Part shown: positions 17,431 through 24,308 of the stretch, one piece after another
Numbering within the stretch: position 1 is the stretch's first letter
Layout of the letters: each line of letters begins with the position of its first letter
Origin: Streptomyces cacaoi
GTDB lineage: Bacteria > Actinomycetota > Actinomycetes > Streptomycetales > Streptomycetaceae
Direction: 5' to 3'
Assembly: GCF_006539165.1 (NCBI RefSeq)
Contig: NZ_BJMM01000028.1
Location: 35,629-99,628 of the forward strand
DNA length: 64,000 nt
Position numbers and translations under genes: made by a program
Notes under the pieces: model-generated
What the model was told of the DNA's origin: nothing
Database searches by the model: none
Seen by the model: the letters and a program-made list of their open reading frames with translations, nothing else

Positions 17431-17915
17431 GATGCTTGCCTCTTCTGTGTGACGCGCGAGCCTGGGCGCCGGCGTCGGGCGGTCCAGCGGAGCGGGAGAG
17501 GGTCACCACCGCGCCGCGGAGGCCGTGTCCGCGATGCACCCGATGTACTCGAAGGAACGGTGTCCTCGCCGTACTCGATGCACTCGCCGTACTCGGCCCG
17601 CCTGGCGGCGCGGGACCTCTGGCTCTCGCTCGAAGCGCCCCACTCGCGCGAGCGGTCCCTCTCAACGCGGCCCGTGCCGGGGAGCACGGGCCAGGCGAAA
17701 GGCTGTCGGGTCGGAGCCGATCGGGCCACCGACCGGGCATCCGCATATCTCGAACGAGCCCACTCATGTGGCGGGCCCAATATCACTGTACCCCGGATCC
17801 GCGCATGTGTACCGGGGCGATTGTTGTGTACGAGTTTCCCGGGAGCACCCGGTACAGGCTGCGCTGCCGGAACCGGGGGCTTCCCTGCCTGGTGACGAAA
17901 GCTATCGTGCGAGGT
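17431..17915. other. 485-nt divergent intergenic region with short repeats
   Basis: This region separates the helicase and MiaE-like genes. Between 17540 and 17600 the heptamer GTACTCG occurs three times with related GATGCAC words. No gene is supported. Promoters for both flanking genes must lie here, and a long 5' leader for the helicase is possible, as seen for other cold-shock helicases (inference). Confidence 0.5.
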
Positions 17916-18704
17916 ATGGAGACGTCTGACAAGCCCGCCGCCGCAGCAGCCCGATCAGCCGCAGCAGACGGGGCCGCCGCAGAAGAAGGTGCGGCCGCGC
18001 CCGGGCCCACCGGGATCGCCGCCCAGGACTGGGAGACGGCGTCCGCCGAGCCCACCTACCGCGCGGCGGTCATCGACCTGCTGGGCGCGCTGGCCTACGG
18101 GGAGCTGGCGGCCTTCGAGCGGCTGGCCGAGGACGCCAAGCTCGCCCCGACGCTCGCGGACAAGGCCGAGCTGGCCTCGATGGCCTCGGCCGAGTTCCAC
18201 CACTTCGAGAAGCTGCGTGAGCGGCTGGCCCGGATCGACGCCGAGCCGACCGCGGCCATGGAGCCCTTCGCCGCGGCCCTGGACGAGTTCCACCGCCAGA
18301 CGGCGCCCTCGGACTGGCTGGAGGGCCTGATCAAGGCGTACGTCGGCGACTCGATCGCCTCGGACTTCTACCGCGAGGTCGCGGCCCGGCTGGACTCCGA
18401 CACCCGCGATCTCGTGCTGGGCGTCCTCGCCGACACCGGGCACTCCAGCTTCGCCGTGGAGAAGGTGCGCGCCGCGATCGAGGCCGACCCCCGGGTCGGC
18501 GGCCGGCTGGCGCTGTGGGCCCGGCGGCTGATGGGGGAGGCCCTCTCCCAGGCCCAGCGGGTCGTGGCCGACCGGGACGCGCTCTCGACGATGCTCGTCG
18601 GCGGCGTCGCGGACGGCTTCGACCTGGCAGAGGTCGGAAAGATGTTCTCCCGGATCACCGAGGCCCACACCAAGCGGATGGCCGCCCTCGGCCTCGCCGC
18701 CTGA
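17916..18704 (+). CDS. MiaE-like ferritin-fold protein
   Basis: A 262-residue protein. After an Ala-rich 35-residue start it is all-helical: VIDLLGALAYGELAAFERL, MASAEFHHFEKLRERL and LGVLADTGHSSFAVEKV. This matches the actinobacterial ferritin-like family related to tRNA-(ms2io6A) hydroxylase MiaE. Possible metal ligands are the Glu residues in YGELAAFE and the EFHHFE group, but a full di-iron set is not certain. Known MiaE hydroxylates modified tRNA; these distant relatives are uncharacterised. The ATG at 17916 follows CGAGG. It is divergent from the helicase, the same pairing as in mycobacteria, which hints at an RNA-related role. Confidence 0.78.
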   Translation: METSDKPAAAAARSAAADGAAAEEGAAAPGPTGIAAQDWETASAEPTYRAAVIDLLGALAYGELAAFERLAEDAKLAPTLADKAELASMASAEFHHFEKLRERLARIDAEPTAAMEPFAAALDEFHRQTAPSDWLEGLIKAYVGDSIASDFYREVAARLDSDTRDLVLGVLADTGHSSFAVEKVRAAIEADPRVGGRLALWARRLMGEALSQAQRVVADRDALSTMLVGGVADGFDLAEVGKMFSRITEAHTKRMAALGLAA

Positions 18705-18737
18705 CCGCGCGCCGGACGGCTCCGCCGCACGACGACG

Positions 18738-18780
18738 GCCGGGCCCCCGGCGGCCTGTGGTGAGCCGCCGGGAGCCCGGC
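18738..18780. terminator. Bidirectional intrinsic terminator
   Basis: A compound hairpin lies between convergent genes. The outer stem GCCGGGC/GCCCGGC (18738-18744 with 18774-18780) and inner stem CCGGCGGC/GCCGCCGG (18747-18754 with 18764-18771) are separated by 2x2 unpaired bases, with a 9-nt loop. Confidence 0.85.
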
Positions 18781-18805
18781 CGGAATGCTGTCGGTGGCGC
18801 CGGTG

Positions 18806-19090
18806 TCAGGGGATGCGCAGCGGGTCCTGCCGCCACTGCCTGCGGGCCGGCTTCTCGTCCCTGAGCAGCAGGGACAGCAGCGCCGCGCTCACTCCGAGCG
18901 CACAGGCGAGCGCCACCAGGCTGTGCCCGGGGCCGAGGACGACGTGGGTGATGAGCCCGCCGACGAGCGCCGCCACGGGGCCCGTCGCGAGGACGAGCCT
19001 GCGGTCGGGGAGCCGGCCGGAGAAGCGCCGGTCGGCGACGAGGGCGAGGGCGATGCCGAGGGCTGCGGAGCCGAGAGCCTCCCAGAACAC
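18806..19090 (-). CDS. Small integral membrane protein, 94 aa
   Basis: A 94-residue protein with three hydrophobic segments (EALGSAALGIALALVADR, LATGPVAALVGGLITHVVLG, LVALACALGVSAALLSLLL) and a short basic tail. The glycine-rich segments are reminiscent of transglycosylase-associated-type small membrane proteins, but I cannot assign a family. The GTG at 19090 has an excellent GAGGAGG site 5 nt upstream on the minus strand, which decides it against a frame opening at 19225. It is convergent with the MiaE-like gene. Confidence 0.7.
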   Translation of the reverse strand: MFWEALGSAALGIALALVADRRFSGRLPDRRLVLATGPVAALVGGLITHVVLGPGHSLVALACALGVSAALLSLLLRDEKPARRQWRQDPLRIP

Positions 19091-19469
19091 GAGGGCCTCC
19101 TCGTCGGGTGCGGGGCCGGGGGCCCGGCCGCGGTGCGAATCGGACGTTTCCGGTCTCCCCCTCGGAACGGGGGGTGAAACGCGGCCGGAGCCCGTGCCGG
19201 GGGCGCGTTGGTGCTCCTGGCGCAACCCGGGTGCCTCCGCCGGTACCCTTCGGCCCCGAATCGGGGACGTACCTGGTCAGAGGGGGTATTCAGAGGGGGT
19301 ACGGCGCGTTCCGTGGCGCTCTTGCGGGATCCAGCGGACACGGTGGGCACGGCGGGCGCCGCCGGATAGGGAGTGATCTGTTCCGGTGTGTGCGGCCGGA
19401 GATACGAAGCGGCGGCCCCGGGATCACCCGGAGCCGCCGCTGGGTTCGGACGAGAGGCGCCCGACGCGG
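19091..19469. other. 379-nt intergenic region
   Basis: Between two minus-strand genes. It holds a 13-bp tandem direct repeat (TCAGAGGGGGTA at 19277-19288 and 19290-19301) and the DUF3107 terminator at 19408-19441. No gene is seen. Confidence 0.5.
19408..19441 (-). terminator. Intrinsic terminator of the DUF3107 gene
   Basis: A 15-nt stem (19408-19422 with 19427-19441) with one mismatch and a 4-nt loop lies about 30 nt past the DUF3107 stop codon. Confidence 0.75.
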
Positions 19470-19697
19470 TCAGATGGTGCCGAAACCGACCTTGCGCCCG
19501 GACACCTCACCGATCTCGACATAGGCGATGCGGTCGGCCGGAACGAGGATCTTGCGACCGTGCTCGTCGGCCAGGCTGAGCACACCGGAACCACGGCCCA
19601 GCGCCTCGCTCACCGCGTTCTCGACCTCGTCGGGAGCCTGCTTGCTCTCGAAGACGATCTCGCGGGGCGCGTGCTGCACGCCGATCTTGACCTCCAC
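19470..19697 (-). CDS. DUF3107 family protein
   Basis: A 75-residue soluble protein, MEVKIGVQHAPREIVFES, ending RIAYVEIGEVSGRKVGFG. It matches the short DUF3107 family kept throughout Actinobacteria (the mycobacterial TB9.4 protein next to a TetR gene). Function is unknown. The GTG start at 19697 follows GGAGGGA. Its position beside the TetR gene on the same strand is conserved, but the 191-nt gap argues against a tight operon. Confidence 0.9.
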   Translation of the reverse strand: MEVKIGVQHAPREIVFESKQAPDEVENAVSEALGRGSGVLSLADEHGRKILVPADRIAYVEIGEVSGRKVGFGTI

Positions 19698-19888
19698 GGC
19701 TATGTCCCTCCGACGTCTGCGTTTCCCCTGGCGAAGCCGGGGTGTGATGCGCGGCCAGCCGCGCCGTACGGAGCAACCCTAGCCCGCCCGGGCCCCACCG
19801 AGGTGGCGTGCTCCCACGCCCGCAGCGAACACCGCGCCGGGCCGTGCCGTGCACCGGGGCAGACGGGCAACGCCGGGGCGGCGCCCGG

Positions 19889-20512
19889 TCACTGGAGGGG
19901 GAAGCCGGCGATGCCGCGCCAGGAGAGCGACGAGATCAGCTTCGCCGCGGCGTCCCGGGGGATCTTCTGGCCGGCGCCCAGCCAGTACCGGGCCGTGATC
20001 TGGGCCATGCCGCACAGCCCGACGGCCAGCAGCATCGACTGCTCGGACGGCAGCTTGGTGTCCTCCGCGATGACCTCGCTGACGGCCTGGGCGCAGTCCA
20101 GGCTCACCTTGTCCACCCGCTCGCGCACCGCGGGCTCGTTCGTCAGATCCGACTCGAACACCAGCCGGAAGGCGCCGCCCTCGTCCTCGACGAAGGCGAA
20201 GTAGGCGTCCATGGTGGCCGCGACGCGCTGCTTGTTGTCCGTCGTCGAGCCCAGGGCCGAGCGGACGGCCTGGAGCAGGGCGTCGCAGTGCTGGTCGAGC
20301 AGTGCGAGATAGAGGTCGAGCTTGCCCGGGAAGTGCTGGTAGAGCACCGGTTTGCTGACGCCCGCGCGGTCGGCGATGTCGTCCATCGCCGCCGCGTGGT
20401 ACCCCTGCGCGACGAAGACCTCCTGGGCTGCTCCCAGGAGCTGATTGCGCCGGGCCCGGCGGGGCAGACGCGTGCCACGCGGGCGGGCTTCGGTCTGCTC
20501 GATGGCTGCCAC
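19889..20512 (-). CDS. TetR-family transcriptional regulator
   Basis: A 207-residue protein with an N-terminal helix-turn-helix domain (residues ~22-65: QLLGAAQEVFVAQGYHAAAM, DRAGVSKPVLYQHFPGKLDL) and a helical ligand domain with a tryptophan near ARYWLGAGQ. It matches the conserved actinobacterial regulator found beside DUF3107 (Rv3208-like). Its ligand is unknown. The GTG at 20512 has AAGGAGG 4-5 nt upstream. A palindrome TACT-tttg-AGTA lies about 50 nt before the start (20561-20572) and could be its own operator. Confidence 0.9.
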   Translation of the reverse strand: MAAIEQTEARPRGTRLPRRARRNQLLGAAQEVFVAQGYHAAAMDDIADRAGVSKPVLYQHFPGKLDLYLALLDQHCDALLQAVRSALGSTTDNKQRVAATMDAYFAFVEDEGGAFRLVFESDLTNEPAVRERVDKVSLDCAQAVSEVIAEDTKLPSEQSMLLAVGLCGMAQITARYWLGAGQKIPRDAAAKLISSLSWRGIAGFPLQ

Positions 20513-20559
20513 GCCGCCTCCTTGGTGTTCCGAGCGCTCACTGCGCTGCGCCCGCCATC

Positions 20560-20574
20560 GTACTTTTGAGTAAC
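20560..20574. promoter_or_regulatory. Possible TetR operator
   Basis: The 12-bp palindrome TACT-tttg-AGTA at 20561-20572 lies 48 nt upstream of the TetR start, where a self-regulated site would be expected. The half sites are short, so this is tentative. Confidence 0.35.
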
Positions 20575-20632
20575 AGGAGTGTGTGCTCCGCGGGCCGAGA
20601 TTTTCCCCGGACCCGGCGCCGGACGTGGTGCT

Positions 20633-20875
20633 TTATCGGTACTCGTCCTCGTTCAGCTCCACCACGCGGCTCTGCTCGGCCGCGTCCGCGGGATCGACCT
20701 CCGCCGATCCGTGCTCGGCCGGCAGCTCGTCCCGTTGGTGCTCCACCTCGGCCTGCTGCTCGGCCGCGTCCGCCTCGGGGGCCTCCGGGTCGGCGGTCTC
20801 CTCCGGCTCGGCTCCGCGGCCGGCGTTCTCCTGGACGTCCTCGAAGGTGTCCGGGTCGGTCGGGTCGACGGACAT
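20633..20875 (-). CDS. Small acidic hypothetical protein, 80 aa
   Basis: The ATG at 20875 follows GGGGGAG by 5 nt on the minus strand and gives MSVDPTDPDTFEDVQENAGR followed by Glu/Asp/Ala-rich sequence ending VVELNEDEYR. It has no membrane segment and is probably disordered. It is conserved in style among Streptomyces small acidic proteins, but the function is unknown. Just upstream (about 20900-20928) the 11-bp unit CTGGGCCTTTC is repeated in tandem. Confidence 0.65.
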   Translation of the reverse strand: MSVDPTDPDTFEDVQENAGRGAEPEETADPEAPEADAAEQQAEVEHQRDELPAEHGSAEVDPADAAEQSRVVELNEDEYR

Positions 20876-21304
20876 TCCGGCTCCCCCTTTCCTGCTTTTC
20901 TGGGCCTTTCCTGGGCCTTTCCTGGGCACAGGCCCTTCGTCGAGCCTAGGTTCGCCGCGGACGGCGTGCATTCCACGCCCGGGCGCCGGGCGCTGCCGCG
21001 CGGGCGCCCCGGGAGCGGCCGTGGATCCCTGCGGGTTCCCCGCGACCGCCCGTCCCGAACGTGCCGGACCGGCGGGTGTTCCGCTGTCTTCCGCGGCGGT
21101 CCGGCGTTCGGCGGCTTGCGGCGGCGTTCCGGGGGCGGGGGGCGTTCGGGCGGTGCGCGCGGAGCGGGCCCGCGGGCGTCGTACGAGGCGGGAGGACGTG
21201 TGCGCCCCGGTGATCCCGGGTGTGCGACCGTGTGCGACTGTGCGCTTCCGGCTGTGATGGTGAACACGTGAGGGGGCATGTGATCGTCTCGTAACATTGG
21301 CCCC
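20876..21304. other. 429-nt divergent intergenic region
   Basis: This region separates the acidic-protein gene from the alpha/beta hydrolase. It contains the tandem CTGGGCCTTTC repeats near 20900-20928, repeated GTGTGCGAC words near 21220-21240, a CACGTG palindrome at 21265-21270, and a -10-like TAACAT at 21292-21297 that ends 7 nt before the hydrolase ATG. No gene is supported. Confidence 0.5.
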
Positions 21305-22396
21305 ATGTCGTCCACCGAGCAGCCGGGAGCCCGTATCGCAGTGCCCGCCACAGGGTCACCGGATACCTTCGACGGCCCGTCCCCGGCCGGGCCGGTGCGG
21401 CACTCCCGCTCCCGGGTCGCCGCTCACGAGACGCTCCGGACGGTCCCGCTGCCCGGCCTGACGCTCGCCGTGCGCGGCGTGCGGCGCGAGCCCGGATCCG
21501 CCGCTCTGCCGCCCGCGCTCCATGTTCACGGGCTCGGCGGCTCCTCCCTCAACTTCACGCCGCTGATGGCCGAACTCGCCGACGAGGTGGACGGCGAGGC
21601 CCTCGACCTTCCCGGGTTCGGCGACTCCCCGCCGCCCGACGACGGCGACTACTCCGTCTCCGGACACGCCCGCGCCGTCATCCGGTACCTGGACGCCGCC
21701 GGGCGCGGCCCCGTGCACCTGGTGGGCAACTCGCTGGGCGGCACCGTGGTGACGCGCGTGGCCGCCGTCCGGCCCGACCTCGTGCGGACGCTGACGCTCG
21801 TCTCGCCCGCGCTGCCCGAGATACCCCCGCAGCGCACCGCGTGGCCCACCGTGATGCTCGCCGTGCCCGGAGTGGCCGGGCTGTTCGGCCGGCTCACCCG
21901 CGACTGGACGCCGGAGCAGCGCACCGGCGGTGTGCTGGGCCTGTGCTACGGCGACCCGGGGCGGGTCGCGCCCGAGGACTTCGCCGTCGCCGCCGAGGAG
22001 TACCGGCGCCGGCTCACGCTCCCCTACTTCTGGGACGCCATGGTGCGCTCCGTGCGGGGTCTGGTGGACGCCTACACCCTCGGCGGGCAGCACGCGCTGT
22101 GGCGGCAGGCCGAGCGGGTGCTCGCCCCGACCCTCCTGATCTACGGCGGACGCGACCAGCTGGTCTCGTTCCGGATGGCCCGCCGCGCGTCGGCCGCCTT
22201 CCGGGAGTCCCGGTTGCTCGCACTGCCGGACGCGGGGCACGTCGCGATGATGGAATACCCCGGGATCGTGGCGGACGCCGTCCGCGAACTGCTCGACGAC
22301 ACGGACCGGGCAGCCCGGCGTGCCGGCGCCCGCACAGCCGCGGAGGACGTCGCAGCCGCAGCATCATCCGCCCCGGCGACCCGGAAAGGTGACTAG
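21305..22396 (+). CDS. Alpha/beta hydrolase, possibly leaderless
   Basis: A 363-residue protein with the fold motifs HVHGLGGSSLNF (oxyanion), GNSLGG (nucleophile Ser), YGGRDQLV (Asp) and DAGHVAMMEYP (His). The N-terminal 45 and C-terminal 40 residues are low complexity. The substrate is unknown. No ribosome site precedes the ATG at 21305; a -10-like TAACAT ends 7 nt upstream, so the mRNA may be leaderless. Its stop codon overlaps the GTG of the DUF3152 gene by one base (TAGTG), which implies translational coupling. Confidence 0.85.
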   Translation: MSSTEQPGARIAVPATGSPDTFDGPSPAGPVRHSRSRVAAHETLRTVPLPGLTLAVRGVRREPGSAALPPALHVHGLGGSSLNFTPLMAELADEVDGEALDLPGFGDSPPPDDGDYSVSGHARAVIRYLDAAGRGPVHLVGNSLGGTVVTRVAAVRPDLVRTLTLVSPALPEIPPQRTAWPTVMLAVPGVAGLFGRLTRDWTPEQRTGGVLGLCYGDPGRVAPEDFAVAAEEYRRRLTLPYFWDAMVRSVRGLVDAYTLGGQHALWRQAERVLAPTLLIYGGRDQLVSFRMARRASAAFRESRLLALPDAGHVAMMEYPGIVADAVRELLDDTDRAARRAGARTAAEDVAAAASSAPATRKGD

Positions 22397-23847
22397 TGGG
22401 ACGCCACAGCCGCAGAGGCAAGCCGGCCACCGGCAGCGCAGAAACCCGGGAGGACCCCGGAATACCCGGCACGCAGCCCACGGGCCGTGAAAGGACGCGG
22501 CAGCGTCCCGCGGCCCGTCCGCGTGACGGCGCCGCAGGGCCGGACACCGGCGCCGGGCACGGGGCTCCCGTGCCCCCGCCCGGTCAGGGCGTCCCGCCGC
22601 ACTCCGCCGGTGCGCCCGCCGGTGCGCCCCCGCACGGGGCCCCGGTGCGCGGCGGGCACCCCGAGCCGCCGGAGGCCGTGGGGGCGCCGCCGTTCGCCGC
22701 GGGGCCGCCCGTGGGCCAGGCCGGTCCCGGCCGTCGCCGGCGCGGGCCCCGGCAGGAGTATCTGGACGCTTTCGAGGACGGGCCGCAGAGCGCCGGGGCC
22801 GCCGGGGCGGCGGCCGGTGACGACGACGTGTTCGCCGCGGGCGCGCCGGGGGCCCGGCGGCCGGGCGGGCCCGGAGCGCCGGATTCCGCCGCCTCGGGCA
22901 TGCCCGGGCAGCGGGGCGGCCCCCCGGCACCGCCCGCCGCGGACCCCGGTCCGTCCGACGCCGTCCCCGCCGGTCCGGCCGGGCCGCCCGGGGGTGAGCC
23001 GCCGGCCCCGCTCGCACCGATCGCGCCGCCGCCTCCCCGCCGGAACCGGGGCCGCACCTACACGGGGCTGGCCGCCGCCGCGGTCACCACGGCGCTCGCC
23101 GTGGTCGTCGCCGGGCAGGTCGCGGGGGGCGAGGACGGCTCCGCCGGTGACCAGGCCGGTGCCGGTACGGAGAGCCGGCAGGTCGCCGGCCGGGGCGCGG
23201 ACGCGGGCGACGGCAAGGTGCCGGAGAAGCCCACGGCCCCGCAGTCGTACAACGCGAAGATGGCGCGGCAGTACCCGCTGTCGGCCGACTCCCGGGGCAC
23301 GGGCCGGTTCACGGCCGTACCGGGGCACGAGGCGGGGCCGCGGGACGCGGCGCGCACGCTGCGCTACCGGGTCGACGTCGAGAAGGGACTGTCGCTGGAC
23401 GGCGGGCTGTTCGCGCAGGCCGTGCACAAGACGCTGAACGACAAGCGCAGTTGGGCGCACGGCGGGGAGCGCGGCTTCGAGCGCGTCTCCTCCGGCAAGC
23501 CCGACTTCGTCATCACCCTGGCGAGCCCGCACACCACGGATGTGTGGTGTGCCAAGTCCGGCCTGGACACCAGCGAGGAGAAGGTCTCCTGCGACTCGGC
23601 CGCCACCGAGCGCGTCATGATCAACGCCTATCGGTGGGCGCGCGGCGCGCAGACCTACGGCTCCGGGCAGATGCACGCCTACCGGCAGATGCTCATCAAC
23701 CACGAGGTGGGCCACCGGCTCGGGCACGGCCATGTGGGCTGCCCCGGCGACGGCAAGCTCGCGCCCGTGATGATGCAGCAGACCAAGTACCTGACGACGG
23801 GCAGGTCCACCTGTCGGCCCAACGCCTGGCCGTATCCGAAGGGTTGA
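22396..23847 (+). CDS. DUF3152 protein, membrane-anchored metzincin-like zinc peptidase
   Basis: A 483-residue protein in three parts. Residues 1-215 are a disordered Pro/Gly/Ala-rich cytoplasmic region. One membrane helix follows at ~220-240 (YTGLAAAAVTTALAVVVAG). The outer domain is DUF3152. It contains HEVGHRLGHGH (residues 436-446), the full HExxHxxGxxH zinc motif of metzincins, with a following Met-rich turn (VMMQQ) as metzincins require. Two Cys pairs (VWCAKSGL, VSCDSA, GCPGD, STCRPN) could make disulfides. A peptidase role is therefore likely but not shown for the family. It is coupled to the upstream hydrolase through a TAGTG overlap. Confidence 0.85.
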   Translation: MGRHSRRGKPATGSAETREDPGIPGTQPTGRERTRQRPAARPRDGAAGPDTGAGHGAPVPPPGQGVPPHSAGAPAGAPPHGAPVRGGHPEPPEAVGAPPFAAGPPVGQAGPGRRRRGPRQEYLDAFEDGPQSAGAAGAAAGDDDVFAAGAPGARRPGGPGAPDSAASGMPGQRGGPPAPPAADPGPSDAVPAGPAGPPGGEPPAPLAPIAPPPPRRNRGRTYTGLAAAAVTTALAVVVAGQVAGGEDGSAGDQAGAGTESRQVAGRGADAGDGKVPEKPTAPQSYNAKMARQYPLSADSRGTGRFTAVPGHEAGPRDAARTLRYRVDVEKGLSLDGGLFAQAVHKTLNDKRSWAHGGERGFERVSSGKPDFVITLASPHTTDVWCAKSGLDTSEEKVSCDSAATERVMINAYRWARGAQTYGSGQMHAYRQMLINHEVGHRLGHGHVGCPGDGKLAPVMMQQTKYLTTGRSTCRPNAWPYPKG

Positions 23848-23890
23848 GGCCGCGGGCCCGACGCACCGGCCCACCCCTTCCGTCCCGGGC

Positions 23891-23932
23891 ACGCCCCCGG
23901 CTGCCGCTGTCGCCCCGCGGTGCCGGGGGCGT
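23891..23932 (+). terminator. Probable intrinsic terminator of the DUF3152 gene
   Basis: An 11-bp perfect inverted repeat (23891-23901 with 23922-23932) spaced by 20 nt, 44 nt after the stop codon. The loop is long, so confidence is moderate. Confidence 0.55.
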
Positions 23933-24026
23933 CCGTGTCCCCGGCACCGCCCGGTGCTTCCGGCATCGCCCTCCAGCGCCCTCAGTACCCTTCAGCGCCC
24001 GGCACCGCCCTTCATCGCCTGTCGTC

Positions 24027-24062
24027 GATTCCCGTCATTGTTCGGATTCCCGTCACTGTTCC
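24027..24062. repeat. 18-bp tandem direct repeat upstream of PelF-like gene
   Basis: Two adjacent copies of GATTCCCGTCAYTGTTC (24027-24044 and 24045-24062) differ at one or two bases. They could be paired regulator sites for the gene group starting at 24309. Confidence 0.5.
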
Positions 24063-24308
24063 GGTCGGTGTTCCGGCCACCGTTCCCGGCGCCGCGGGCG
24101 TTCCGGGGCCTGTGGGGGCGCACATTTCCTGCTCCGGGCGCCCGACAACGCGTGAACTCCCGGAAGGTCACGGGTCTTCACCCCTTCCGGTGGCGCGGCG
24201 GACAACCGTCCATCACGCGAGCGGGGCGCACGCATAGCGTCTTTCGCGTCCCGCCGCTGAGCCCTTCCGGCCGACGCGGCACACCACGAGAGCGATCGGG
24301 GTACGCAC

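Larger units (their letters stand above)
23848..24308. other. 461-nt intergenic region with direct repeats
   Basis: A terminator-like hairpin at 23891-23932 is followed by an 18-bp imperfect direct repeat (24027-24044 and 24045-24062, core GATTCCCGTCA) and related TGTTCCGG words up to about 24090. No gene is supported. The promoter of the glycosyltransferase group should be here. Confidence 0.5.

Noticed and set aside
17334..17786. 150-codon minus-strand frame in the helicase upstream region
   Set aside because: Its sequence is Arg/Ser/Pro-rich, it overlaps the helicase start in another frame, and it has no ribosome site.
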